From: Amycolatopsis sp. FDAARGOS 1241
GTDB taxonomy: Bacteria > Actinomycetota > Actinomycetes > Mycobacteriales > Pseudonocardiaceae
DNA length: 64,000 bases
Direction of reading: 5' to 3'
Assembly (NCBI RefSeq): GCF_016889705.1
Contig: NZ_CP069526.1
Location: 1,488,001-1,552,000 of the forward strand
Of this stretch, positions 17,437 through 26,162 are shown one piece after another (position 1 is the stretch's first letter; every line of letters starts with the position of its first letter). Both the position numbers and the translations under genes were made by a program. The notes under the pieces are model-generated. The model was given only the letters and a program-made list of their open reading frames with translations. It searched no databases and was not told the origin of the DNA.

Positions 17437-18167
17437 GCATCGTGCAGGTCGACGGCGTCGGCAAGGCGTTCCGCGGGCTGCGGGCGCTGTCCGATGTGGA
17501 CTTCGAGGTCGCCGAGGGGGAGATCCTCGGGGTGATCGGGCCCAACGGCGCGGGCAAGACCACGTTGTTCAACGTGATCTCCGGCGCGCTCGCGCCCGAC
17601 AGCGGCCGCGTGCACCTGGCCGGCGCCGATGTGACGGGCCGGTCGCCGGACCGCATCGCGCGCGCCGGGATGGTGCGCACGTTCCAGCTGATGCGGCCGT
17701 TTTCGAGCATGACCGTGCTGGAGAACGTGAGCCTGGCCGCGCAGCACCACCGGTTCGGCGCCAGGAAGCTGCGGGCGCACGCGCTGGACGTCGTCGAGCG
17801 CGTGGGCCTCGGGCCGTGGGCGCACCGCCCGGCGCCCGACCTGCCGACGGCGGGACTCAAACGCCTGGAGCTCGCGCGCACGCTCGCGATGCGGCCGAAG
17901 GTGCTGCTGCTCGACGAGGTGCTCGCCGGTCTCGTGCCCGCCGAGCGTGAACCCGTGCTGGACCTGCTCGCCACGCTACGCGAGCAGAAGGGCGTGACGC
18001 TGGTGTTCATCGAGCACATCATGGCCGCGGTGATGCGGCTGGCCGACCGCGTGCTGGTGCTCGACCAGGGCCGGGTGCTCGCCGTCGGGTCGCCGGAAGC
18101 GGTCACCAGCGACCCGCGGGTCATCGACGCCTACCTCGGGGAGGAGCCGACCCGTGCTGAAGCTTGA
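17433..18167 (+). CDS. livG: ABC transporter ATP-binding protein, LivG type
   Basis: This 244-residue ATPase has Walker A GPNGAGKT, Walker B VLLLDEV and the LivG-type motif MVRTFQLMRPFSSMTVLENV. The signature loop is unusual: where LivG proteins have an LSxGQ-like sequence, this one reads LPTAGLKRLELARTL. The ATG at 17433 overlaps the LivM stop; a GTG nine bases earlier is possible but poorer. The 3-prime end overlaps livF by 14 bases. Confidence 0.9.
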   Translation: MSIVQVDGVGKAFRGLRALSDVDFEVAEGEILGVIGPNGAGKTTLFNVISGALAPDSGRVHLAGADVTGRSPDRIARAGMVRTFQLMRPFSSMTVLENVSLAAQHHRFGARKLRAHALDVVERVGLGPWAHRPAPDLPTAGLKRLELARTLAMRPKVLLLDEVLAGLVPAEREPVLDLLATLREQKGVTLVFIEHIMAAVMRLADRVLVLDQGRVLAVGSPEAVTSDPRVIDAYLGEEPTRAEA

Positions 18168-18855
18168 CAACGTGTGTGCCGGTTACGGGCGCATGCGCAT
18201 CCTCCACGACGTGGACCTGGAGCTGCGCGAAGGCGAGATCGTCGCGCTCGTCGGGGCCAACGGCGCCGGCAAGACCACGACGTTGCGCAGCATCTGCGGC
18301 CAGCTGAAACCGATGTCGGGCAGCATCACGCTCGACGGCGCGCCGACCGCGGGCCGGCGCCCGGACCAGCTCGTGCGCGACGGCCTCGTGCACGTGCCCG
18401 AGGACCGGGCGCTGTTCGGCACGCTCACCGTGGAGGAGAACCTCCGCATGGGCGCGTGGACGCGTACTTCTGCGCAGGCCGCCGAGTCGCTGAACGAGGT
18501 CTACGAGCTGTTCCCGGTGCTCGCCGAGCGCCGCACCACGGTCGCGCAGACGTTCAGCGGCGGACAGCAGCAGATGCTCGCCATCGGCCGGGCGCTCATG
18601 GCCGGGCCGCGGCTGCTGATGCTCGACGAACCGTCGACCGGGCTGTCGCCGAAGCTCACGTGGACGATGCTGGAAGCCGTGCAGCGGATCCGCGACACCG
18701 GCGTGGCGGTGCTGCTGGTGGAGCAGAACGCCAAGCAGGCGCTGGCGATCGCGGACCGCGCGTACGTGCTCGAGAGCGGAGCTACTGTGCTGGCAGGGAC
18801 CGGCGCCGAGCTCGCGGGCGACAACCGGGTCAGGAAGGCGTACTTGGGACTGTGA
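18154..18855 (+). CDS. livF: ABC transporter ATP-binding protein, LivF type
   Basis: The 233-residue ATPase has Walker A GANGAGKT, the canonical signature FSGGQQQMLAIGRALM, Walker B LLMLDEPS and H-loop substitute region LVEQNAKQAL typical of LivF. The GTG at 18154 lies inside the end of livG. With LivG it powers the importer. Its stop overlaps the GTG start of the MmgE/PrpD gene, which ties transport to catabolism in one transcript. Confidence 0.92.
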   Translation: MLKLDNVCAGYGRMRILHDVDLELREGEIVALVGANGAGKTTTLRSICGQLKPMSGSITLDGAPTAGRRPDQLVRDGLVHVPEDRALFGTLTVEENLRMGAWTRTSAQAAESLNEVYELFPVLAERRTTVAQTFSGGQQQMLAIGRALMAGPRLLMLDEPSTGLSPKLTWTMLEAVQRIRDTGVAVLLVEQNAKQALAIADRAYVLESGATVLAGTGAELAGDNRVRKAYLGL

Positions 18856-20207
18856 GGACCGAACAGGCAGCGGAAGCCACGGCGGCACTCGGTGCGTGGG
18901 TGTCCGAAGTGGACGTCACGGCCGTGCCGGAAGCCGTGCTGGACCGGCTCGCCCTCGTGCTGCTCGACGTGCTCGGGGTGACCGCAGTCGGGGCCACGCT
19001 GCCCGAACAGCGGGCGCTCGTCGCGGCGTGGCGCGCGCCCGGCGGCCCGGCCCCGCTGATCGGGGGCGGCCGGCTCGCCGCCACCGATTCCGCCGCGTGG
19101 CTGAACGCCATGGCCCTCGTGTCGCTCGAACTCGACGAGGGCAACAAGTACGCCAAGGGCCACCCCGCGGCGCACGGCTTCCCGGCCGTGCTGGCGCTGG
19201 GGGCCGAGCTGGACAGCACGGGCGCCGACACCGCGGCCGCGCTGCTGGCGGCGTACGAGGTCGCGTCGCGCTTCGGTCGTGCGACCACGTTGCAGGCGGG
19301 CGCGCACCCGCACGGCAGCTGGGGCGTGCCTGGCGCCGCGGCCGGGTGCGCGCGGTTGCTCGGGCTGGCACCGGGCGCGGCCGCGGCGGCCATCGACACC
19401 GCGGCCGGCATGGCGATCGCCGGCCACTTCGACTCGGCGACGCAGGGCAACCCGGTGCGCAACGCGTGGCTGGGCGCTTCGGCGACGTCCGGGCTCGCCG
19501 CCGCGCGGATGGCGGCGGCGGGCGTGGCGCGTGTCACCGGCACGGCCGCGCTCTCGCTCGGCACCCTGCTCGGCTCGTTCGACGCGGCCGAGCTGACCGC
19601 GGACCTCGGGGTGCGCTGGGACATCACGCGCGGCTACTTCAAGCGCCACGCGTCCTGCTCGTTCACGCACCCGGCGGCCGACGCCGTGCTGGACCTGCGG
19701 GGCGAGCCGGGGTTCCGCACCGAAGGCATCACCAAGATCGTGGTGGAGAGCCACGTCCTGGGCGCCGGACTGTCGGGAGTGGACTGGTCGAACCGGCTCT
19801 CGGCGATGTTCTCCACGCCGTTCGTGGTGGCGACGGCCGCGCTCGCCGGCGAGGTCGGCCCGGCCAGCGTGATCGACGACCCGGCGGTGCGCGCGCTGGC
19901 GCGCCGGGTGCGGCTCGTCGAGGCGCCCGACCTCACCGCGCGCCTGCCCGACGAACGCGCCACCCGCGTGCAAGTGTCCTTCGACGACGGCGCGACGCTC
20001 ACGCGTGAGGTGCCCAACCCCGTCGGCGACGCCGACCACCACCCGCTGACCGAGCGCGACGTGCTCGGCCTGCTCACCACGTGGCTGCCGCGGCAGCCCG
20101 CACTCGTGGCCCGGGCCGCCGCGCTCGGCCGCGAATTGCCCGGCCTGCCCCGCGTCGGCGCGGCGCTGCGCGAGCTGGCCGACGAGAACGAGAAGGAGCT
20201 GAACTGA
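18852..20207 (+). CDS. MmgE/PrpD-family protein (second copy)
   Basis: This 451-residue MmgE/PrpD protein starts at GTG 18852, which overlaps the livF stop. Conserved parts include LELDEGNKYAKGHPAAHGFP (the DDTH-like region of the family) and YFKRHASCSFTHPAADAVLD. It is clearly diverged from the copy at 9.4 kb, so the two probably act on different intermediates or as different reaction types. The family carries out dehydration, decarboxylation or epimerisation of carboxylates. Its stop overlaps the next start (TGATG). Confidence 0.84.
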   Translation: MRTEQAAEATAALGAWVSEVDVTAVPEAVLDRLALVLLDVLGVTAVGATLPEQRALVAAWRAPGGPAPLIGGGRLAATDSAAWLNAMALVSLELDEGNKYAKGHPAAHGFPAVLALGAELDSTGADTAAALLAAYEVASRFGRATTLQAGAHPHGSWGVPGAAAGCARLLGLAPGAAAAAIDTAAGMAIAGHFDSATQGNPVRNAWLGASATSGLAAARMAAAGVARVTGTAALSLGTLLGSFDAAELTADLGVRWDITRGYFKRHASCSFTHPAADAVLDLRGEPGFRTEGITKIVVESHVLGAGLSGVDWSNRLSAMFSTPFVVATAALAGEVGPASVIDDPAVRALARRVRLVEAPDLTARLPDERATRVQVSFDDGATLTREVPNPVGDADHHPLTERDVLGLLTTWLPRQPALVARAAALGRELPGLPRVGAALRELADENEKELN

Positions 20208-20842
20208 TGCGTGCCCTCGCGGTGACGCCCATCCACCTGCCGCCCGAAGAGGTTTCCCGGCGCCAGGCCCGCTACGACCGGCTCGCGCCGCCGGGCTTGC
20301 AGATCGAGCTGCGCAACGTCGGGCCGGCCGCGCCGGCCACTTTGGACACCGACGCGTCCGTGCGCGACTCTGAACGGGAAGTCGCCGCTTTGCTGAAGGA
20401 GGCCGCCGACGGGTTCGACCTCGCGTTCCCCGACTGCGTGCTGGACCCGGCCGTCCCGGACGCCGTCGCGGAGCCTTCGCGGCCGGTGCACGGCATCCTC
20501 AAGCTGTCGGCGACCTACCTGGCCGCGAAGGGCGTGCGGTTCGGCGCGGTGGTGCGCAACGAGGCGATCAAGGCCGAGTTCGAACGCCGCATCAGCGCGT
20601 TCGGGCTCGACGCGTACTTCGCCGGCGTCCGCGTGCTGGACCTGCCGTTCTCCGCCATCGCCGAAACCGAGGTGTGGAACCGGGCGCTGGGCGAGGCGGT
20701 GGCCGAACTCGCCGCGCTCGGCGCGACGGCGGTGATCAACGGCTGCTCGGCCGTCGACGTCGAGGAAGCCGACCTGCCCGCGCGCGTCGTCGACCCCACG
20801 GAGCTGGCGATGCGGCTGCTGACGGTCGAGGTGGGTTCGTGA
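20207..20842 (+). CDS. Asp/Glu/hydantoin racemase-family protein
   Basis: This 211-residue protein has the two-cysteine layout of the Asp/Glu/hydantoin racemase superfamily: C77 in FPDCVLDP and C180 in INGCSAVD, close to the positions used by hydantoin racemase. Such enzymes invert a stereocentre by two-base proton transfer with cysteines. Together with the hydantoinase-like gene two places downstream, racemisation of a 5-substituted hydantoin or related cyclic ureide is attractive. Arylmalonate decarboxylase and maleate isomerase are alternatives in the same fold. It overlaps both neighbours by 1-4 bases. Confidence 0.78.
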   Translation: MRALAVTPIHLPPEEVSRRQARYDRLAPPGLQIELRNVGPAAPATLDTDASVRDSEREVAALLKEAADGFDLAFPDCVLDPAVPDAVAEPSRPVHGILKLSATYLAAKGVRFGAVVRNEAIKAEFERRISAFGLDAYFAGVRVLDLPFSAIAETEVWNRALGEAVAELAALGATAVINGCSAVDVEEADLPARVVDPTELAMRLLTVEVGS

Positions 20843-22215
20843 GCGACGGACCCGACCTCGTCGTCGCGGGCGCGGGAGGCGGGCTCGCGGGCGCGCTGCG
20901 TGCGGCTGAGCTGGGCCTGAGCGTGCTCGTGGTCGAGGCGAGCGAGCACTTCCGGCGCGGCAACAACACGTCGATGTCCACCGCGATGTTCCCCGGCGCC
21001 GGTTCGCGCTGGCAGGCCGAGGCGGGTGTCGAGGACTCGCCGGAGCAGTTCGTCGCCGACATCATGGCGAAGACCGGGGGCGAGGCCGACCCGCGGCTGG
21101 CCCGGACCCTGGCGGAGGTGAGCGCGCCGCTCGCGGAGTGGCTCGCCGATTCAGCCGGGCTGCCGCTTGCTTTGGTCACGGACTTCAACTACCCGGGCCA
21201 CACGGTGACGCGGTGCCACTCGATCCCGGGACGCCACGGCTCGGGTGTGGTCGACCACCTGGCGCGGCGCGTGACCGAACACGAGAACATCGAGCTGCTC
21301 GCGCCGGCGAAGCTGGTCGAGGCGCTGTCCGATGAGGACGGAGTGCGCGCGGTTGTCGTGCGCTACCCGGACGGGGTCGAGGAGCAGATCCCGACACGGG
21401 CCGTGCTGCTGGCCACCAACGGCTTCGGTGCCGACAAGGACCTCGTCGCCCGGTACCTGCCGGAGATCGCGGGCGCGCTGTACCAGGGCAGCGACCAGTC
21501 GCTGGGCGACGCGTTGCGCATCGGCGAACAGCTCGGTGCAGCAACGGGGTTCCTCGACGCGTACCAGGGCCACGGCGCTGTCGCGGCCAATGCCGGCACG
21601 CTCGTCGGCTGGGCGACGATCATCCACGGCGCGATCCTCGTCGACCTCGGCGGCCGCCGCTTCGGCGACGAGACGCGCGGCTATTCGGAGTACGCCGCGG
21701 AGCTCGCGGCGCGGCCCGGGTCGACCGGCTGGATCGTGCTCGACGAGACGATCTTCGAACAGTGCCAGCCGTTCCAGGACTTCCGGGACACCGTCGAGTC
21801 GGGTGCGCTCGTGTGGGCCGACGACGCCGCGGGCCTGGCGGCGGTGACCGGGCTGCCGGCGGACGCGTTGGCCGACGAGCTCGCCGCGGCCGCCGCCATC
21901 GCGCGCGGCGAGCGCGCCGACGAGTTCGGCCGCAAGAACTGGGAGCGGCCGCTTTCGGGCCGGTACGCCGCCGTGCGCGTGGTGCCTGCGCTGTTCCACA
22001 CCCAGGGCGGTTTGCTGGTCGACGAGAACGCGGCCGTTGTGGACACTTCCGGCAACCGGATCCCCGGCCTGTACGCGGCCGGCGGCGCGGCCGCGAGCAT
22101 CTCGGGGCACGGCGCCGCGGGGTACCTGCCGGGCAACGGGTTGCTGCCCGCGTTCGGCCTCGCGTACCTGGCCGCCGGCGACGTCGCGCGGCGGTCAGCT
22201 ACGCGCGACAACTGA
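20839..22215 (+). CDS. FAD-dependent oxidoreductase (fumarate reductase/ketosteroid dehydrogenase-like flavoprotein)
   Basis: This 458-residue flavoprotein starts with the dinucleotide motif DLVVAGAGGGLAGALRAAELG and ends with the second FAD-contact region IPGLYAAGGAAASISGHGAAG. The family includes fumarate/succinate flavoproteins, urocanate reductase, tricarballylate dehydrogenase and 3-ketosteroid dehydrogenase, which add or remove hydrogen across a C-C bond next to a carbonyl. The GTG at 20839 overlaps the racemase stop. The substrate is unknown, but oxidation or reduction of an activated C-C bond in the ring or the opened chain fits the operon. Confidence 0.82.
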   Translation: MSDGPDLVVAGAGGGLAGALRAAELGLSVLVVEASEHFRRGNNTSMSTAMFPGAGSRWQAEAGVEDSPEQFVADIMAKTGGEADPRLARTLAEVSAPLAEWLADSAGLPLALVTDFNYPGHTVTRCHSIPGRHGSGVVDHLARRVTEHENIELLAPAKLVEALSDEDGVRAVVVRYPDGVEEQIPTRAVLLATNGFGADKDLVARYLPEIAGALYQGSDQSLGDALRIGEQLGAATGFLDAYQGHGAVAANAGTLVGWATIIHGAILVDLGGRRFGDETRGYSEYAAELAARPGSTGWIVLDETIFEQCQPFQDFRDTVESGALVWADDAAGLAAVTGLPADALADELAAAAAIARGERADEFGRKNWERPLSGRYAAVRVVPALFHTQGGLLVDENAAVVDTSGNRIPGLYAAGGAAASISGHGAAGYLPGNGLLPAFGLAYLAAGDVARRSATRDN

Positions 22216-22246
22216 CTTTCCCTTACACCGCAAGCAGAGGAGAAGA

Positions 22247-23716
22247 ATGGCAACCACGGAACTGCTCGTGAAGAACGTCCGCGTCATCCGGCCCGAGGAC
22301 CCCGAGGGCACTCAGCCGGAACGCGTGGACATCGCCGTGGCCGACGGCACCATCACGCGGGTGGCGCCGGACCTGCCCGAGGACGACGCCGCCCGCGTGG
22401 TCGACGGCCGCGGCCTGCTGGCGTTCCCCGGTGTCGTCGACGCACACCAGCACTGGGGCATCTACAACGAGCTCGCCACCGACACCCGCACCGAAAGCCG
22501 CGCGAGCGCGCAGGGCGGCGTCACCACCTCGCTGACGTACATGCGCACGGGCCAGTACTACCTCAACAAGGGTGGCAGCTACCGCGACTTCTTCCCCGAG
22601 GTGCTGTCGGCCGCCGAGGGCAATGCGTACGTCGACTACGCCTTCCACCTCGCGCCGATGAGCTCGGAGCACATCTCGGAGATCCCGTACCTCGTCGAGG
22701 AACACGGCGTCACGTCGTTCAAGATCTTCATGTTCTACGGCAGCCACGGCCTGCACGGGCGCTCCACCAGCCAGAGCGACTTCCTGATGATCCCGCCGGA
22801 CGAGCGCTACGACATCGCGCACTTCGAGTTCGTGATGCGCGGCGTGCAGAACGCGCGCGAGATCCTCACGGAGTACGCGCCGCACCTGTCGCTCTCGCTG
22901 CACTGCGAGACGGCCGAGATCATGACCGCGTACACGAAGCTGGTCGAACAGGACAAGTCGCTGACGGGCCTGCGCGCGTACAGCGCTTCGCGGCCGCCGC
23001 ACTCCGAGGGCCTCGCGGTGACCATCGCGTCGTACCTCGCGCACGAGACGGGGCTGCCGAACATCAATCTGCTGCACCTGTCTTCGGAGAAGGCCCTCTC
23101 GGCGGCGCTGACGATGGCTTCGGCGTTCCCGCACATCGACTTCCGCCGCGAGGTGACGATCGGCCACCTGCTCGCGGACGTCGACACCGCATCCGGCATC
23201 GGCGGCAAGGTGAACCCGCCGCTGCGCGAACGCGAGGACGTCGAGGCCCTCTGGCGCCACGTCCTGGCCGGCGAGGTCGACTGGATCGTGAGCGACCACG
23301 CGTGCTGCCGCGACGAACTCAAGTTCGGCGCCGACCGGGACGACGTCTTCCTCGCCAAGTCCGGCTTCGGCGGCGCCGAATACCTCCTGCCGGGCCTCGT
23401 GGGCGAAGGCACCAAGCGCGGCTTGTCGTTGCAGCGCATCGCCCAGCTCACTGCCACCAACCCCGCCCGCCGCTACGGCCTGACCCGCAAGGGCACCATC
23501 GCCGAAGGCTACGACGCCGACTTCGCCCTCGTCGACCCGGACGTCCGCTGGACCGTCCACGCCGCCGACTCGGAGTCCACCCAGGAGTACACCCCGTTCG
23601 AAGGCTTCGACATGACCGCCAAAGTCACCGACACCTTCGTCCGCGGCCACCACGTCTACACCGACGGCAAAATCACCGGCGACCCCATCGGCCGCTACGT
23701 AAAGCGCGGCCGCTGA
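22247..23716 (+). CDS. Dihydropyrimidinase/hydantoinase-like amidohydrolase
   Basis: This 489-residue protein belongs to the cyclic-amidohydrolase branch that opens hydantoins, dihydropyrimidines, allantoin or imides. All metal ligands can be traced: DAHQHW (the HxH pair), the carboxylated lysine in TSFKIFM, histidines in LSLHCETAE and NLLHLSSE, and the aspartate in IVSDHACC. The ATG at 22247 has GAGGAG 6 bases upstream. It is the last gene of the long rightward operon, 31 bases after the FAD gene. There is no N-carbamoylase gene next to it, so a classical hydantoin-to-amino-acid route is incomplete. Confidence 0.87.
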   Translation: MATTELLVKNVRVIRPEDPEGTQPERVDIAVADGTITRVAPDLPEDDAARVVDGRGLLAFPGVVDAHQHWGIYNELATDTRTESRASAQGGVTTSLTYMRTGQYYLNKGGSYRDFFPEVLSAAEGNAYVDYAFHLAPMSSEHISEIPYLVEEHGVTSFKIFMFYGSHGLHGRSTSQSDFLMIPPDERYDIAHFEFVMRGVQNAREILTEYAPHLSLSLHCETAEIMTAYTKLVEQDKSLTGLRAYSASRPPHSEGLAVTIASYLAHETGLPNINLLHLSSEKALSAALTMASAFPHIDFRREVTIGHLLADVDTASGIGGKVNPPLREREDVEALWRHVLAGEVDWIVSDHACCRDELKFGADRDDVFLAKSGFGGAEYLLPGLVGEGTKRGLSLQRIAQLTATNPARRYGLTRKGTIAEGYDADFALVDPDVRWTVHAADSESTQEYTPFEGFDMTAKVTDTFVRGHHVYTDGKITGDPIGRYVKRGR

Positions 23717-23733
23717 TCCCCTTCGCTGTGCTT

Positions 23734-23777
23734 GGTGGGTGGGCCCTCCGTCACCGTTCGAGGAGGACCCACCCACC
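23734..23777. terminator. Hairpin terminator after the hydantoinase operon
   Basis: Arms 23734-23749 and 23762-23777 pair over 16 bases with one mismatch, around a 12-base loop. It starts 17 bases after the hydantoinase stop. There is no U-run, as is common in high-GC actinomycetes. Confidence 0.75.
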
Positions 23778-23796
23778 ACCCACGCAACAGACCCCC

Positions 23797-23979
23797 ACCT
23801 ACGAATCCGCCACAAAACCACGCAACGACGATGCCCCCCAGCCCGCCCGCCACCTCGCCCGGCGACGCACCACGCGTACGACACCGCCGGCAAACTACGC
23901 AACGACGATCCCCCCGCCGCTGCCAGGCACCTCGCCCGGCGACGCACCACGCGTACGACACCGCCGGCAAACTACGCAA
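23797..23979. repeat. 77-base tandem repeat in the convergent intergenic region
   Basis: A 52-base segment beginning CACCTCGCCCGGCGACGCAC occurs identically at 23851-23902 and 23928-23979, a period of 77. A third, diverged partial copy lies at about 23797-23833. The 472-base gap between the hydantoinase and IclR genes holds this repeat and two hairpins but no recognisable gene. Confidence 0.8.
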
Positions 23980-24030
23980 TAAGGATGCGCCCAGCCCCTG
24001 CCCAGCACCTCGATCCGAAGCCTCCACACG

Positions 24031-24084
24031 GCCGCCGACCCCGTGTCAAGGCACGCTTTCCCGCCTTGACACGGGGTCAGCGGC
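24031..24084. terminator. 22-bp palindrome between convergent genes (conserved-loop family, member 2)
   Basis: The arms 24031-24052 and 24063-24084 are complementary with one mismatch, and the loop is ACGCTTTCCC. The inner arms GTGTCAAGG/CCTTGACAC and the loop core ACGCTTTC match the palindrome at 4969-5030 (there on the other strand). It sits between the converging hydantoinase and IclR genes. Confidence 0.75.
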
Positions 24085-24188
24085 CGTAGTCACACTCGCG
24101 CTTCGGGGTGCATACGCCACGCGACACGCCCCCGCGCAGGACCGCATCACCACCGAACACCAACCGCGCCCCGCGCAGGACCGCACCT

Positions 24189-25016
24189 TCACCGTCCCCC
24201 AACATCCCCAGACTCACGCAACCAAGCCCAACTATCCCGAATCTCCCCCGCAGCATCCCGAACCAACCCCCGATACCGCGCCACCGCCTCGGGCGTGAAC
24301 CGATACTGCGGCCCGCAGATACTGATCGACCCGTGCACCTCCCCATCCGGCCCGAACAACGGCGCCGCCACCGACCCGGCCCCGGGCTGACGCTCCCCAA
24401 GAGACACCGCCACCCCCTCTCGGGCCGTCTCCGTCAACGCCCCCCGCAGCTCATCCGCGGTCGTGATCGTCTTCTCCGTCAACGCCGGCAAGTCGCGAGC
24501 CAGCAAGGCCTCCCGCCGATCACCCGGCAGGAACGCCAGGATCACCTTCCCCGAAGAACCCGCGTGCAACGGGAACCGCCGCCCGATCTCGACGGTCATC
24601 TTGATCTCGCGCGGGCTTTCGAACTGGTCGAGGTACACCCGTTCATCACCGACCAAGCCGGACAGCGTCGTCGTCTCGCCGGTTTCATCGCGCAGCCGCC
24701 TCAGCACCGGTGTGGCGACCGTGCGCGCGTCGAAGCGGCGCAGCGCGCTCGCGCCCAGCGCCACCGCGGCCGGGCCGAGGCGGTAGCCCGACACGCCCGG
24801 GTCGGTGGCCAGCATCTCGCGCGACACCAGCGACTGCAGGATCCGGTGCACCACGGCCTTGGCCAGGCCGAGCTCCCGGCTGATCGCGCTGACCCCCAGG
24901 TACCGGGGTCCGCCGGTGAACAGCAGGAGGACGTCGGCGACCCGGGCGGCCGCTTCGGTGCCGGAGCTGTCGGGCGAAGCGGCGGGCTTGCGTCCGGCTG
25001 TACTGTGGGTGCTCAA
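24189..25016 (-). CDS. IclR-family transcriptional regulator
   Basis: The 275-residue protein has an N-terminal winged helix (about 22-85, containing GVSAISRELGLAKAVVHRIL) and the IclR ligand-binding domain (RFPLHAGSSGKVILAFLPG to the end). It converges on the hydantoinase operon and is the obvious candidate regulator of both divergent operons at 9.4-23.7 kb, probably binding a carboxylate or cyclic amide intermediate. A short palindrome lies upstream of its own start. Confidence 0.9.
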   Translation of the reverse strand: MSTHSTAGRKPAASPDSSGTEAAARVADVLLLFTGGPRYLGVSAISRELGLAKAVVHRILQSLVSREMLATDPGVSGYRLGPAAVALGASALRRFDARTVATPVLRRLRDETGETTTLSGLVGDERVYLDQFESPREIKMTVEIGRRFPLHAGSSGKVILAFLPGDRREALLARDLPALTEKTITTADELRGALTETAREGVAVSLGERQPGAGSVAAPLFGPDGEVHGSISICGPQYRFTPEAVARYRGLVRDAAGEIRDSWAWLRESGDVGGR

Positions 25017-25043
25017 ACCGGTGGTCCTCGGGATTCTGCTGGT

Positions 25044-25060
25044 GTTCCGCTAGTGGGAAC
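25044..25060. promoter_or_regulatory. Putative IclR operator
   Basis: The dyad GTTCC-N7-GGAAC lies 28 bases upstream of the IclR start, the size and spacing usual for IclR-type sites. It may mediate autoregulation. Confidence 0.5.
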
Positions 25061-25128
25061 GTGGGTGAACCGGGCTTTGTCGCCTACTTTACCGTTTCCG
25101 AGTAGGTTTCGGAGCCCGGCTGTTCCGG

Positions 25129-26065
25129 TCAGCGATACGGAAGCACCCGCGCGAGCGCGGCCAGGTCCTGGCCCGCCGGGATGAGCACGACGTGCTCCGC
25201 GCCGGCGGCTTCCAGCGCCGCCGGCCGCGCCGCCGCGTCCGCCGGCGTGCCGACCACGGCCAACTGGTCGACCCAATCGTCCGGCAACGCCGCGGCGAAT
25301 CCCTCCCGCGATGCCGTTCGCGCGCGCAGCTCGGCGAACTCGCGAGCGAACGGCAACGGCGCCAGGTGCGGCGCCCAGTCCGGCTCGCCGATCGCCGCCA
25401 GCGCCGGCCGCGCCAGGGCCCGGGCGCGCGGGGGAGTCGTCCACCGCGGCGACGTTGTAGGCCACCAGCTCGTGGTCCGTCCCGACGATCTCGCGCACGG
25501 CCCGCAGATACTCGGGCGTCACGGGTTCGGCCAGGATCGTCCCGTCGGCCACCTCGCGCGCCACCGCGAGCGACCTTGGCCCGCGCACCCCGGCGAACAG
25601 CGGCGGCACGACGGCCGGCGGGCTCTGCAACCGCACGTCCCGCAACCGGACCACCGCACCGTCGAAGGTCACGAAAGCGCCGCCGAGGATCGCCCGCACG
25701 GTCGTGAAATATTCGCGCAGCAGCGTCAACGGGCTCGCCGGCCACGCCCCTGCCTGCCGCAGCCACTCCGGCATCCCGTGCCCGATCCCGACGAGCAGCC
25801 GCCCGGGGAACAGCCCGGCGAGCGTCGCGAGGTCGAGGCACGCGAACGCCGGGTTCCGCGCGCCGGCCGGCAACACCCCCACGCCGATGCGGATGCGCTC
25901 CGTTTTCGCGAGTGCCACCGCCGCCTGCGCGATACTGCCACGGAAGAAGCAGTCCTCGACCACCCACAGCTCGGCGAACCCGAGCCGCTTCGCCTGCCGC
26001 ACGTAGGCCACGAACTCCCCGAACCCGAGGTCCGGTCGCGCGACGACGCACACCGCCGGTGCCAT
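25129..26065 (-). pseudogene. LLM-class flavin-dependent oxidoreductase, frameshifted
   Basis: The first ~210 residues (from ATG 26065, preceded by AAGGAG) read as a luciferase-like F420/FMN monooxygenase: FAELWVVEDCFFRGSIAQAA, RIRIGVGVLPAGARNPA and LLVGIGHGMPEWL. The C-terminal part (APLPFAREFAELRART to LARVLPYR) continues in another frame. The break is at or near a run of five G residues at 25430-25434, consistent with one extra base. Joined, the protein would be about 312 residues, normal for the family. It is either a recent pseudogene or a sequencing error at the homopolymer. Confidence 0.75.
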
Positions 26066-26162
26066 GGCTCCTTTATGCCCGTCGTCCACAATGGATGGCC
26101 GAACGGTCGCTCACCCGACCCCGACCCTTGACGCCAAGATCAACTCCGGGAAAGTTCATCGG

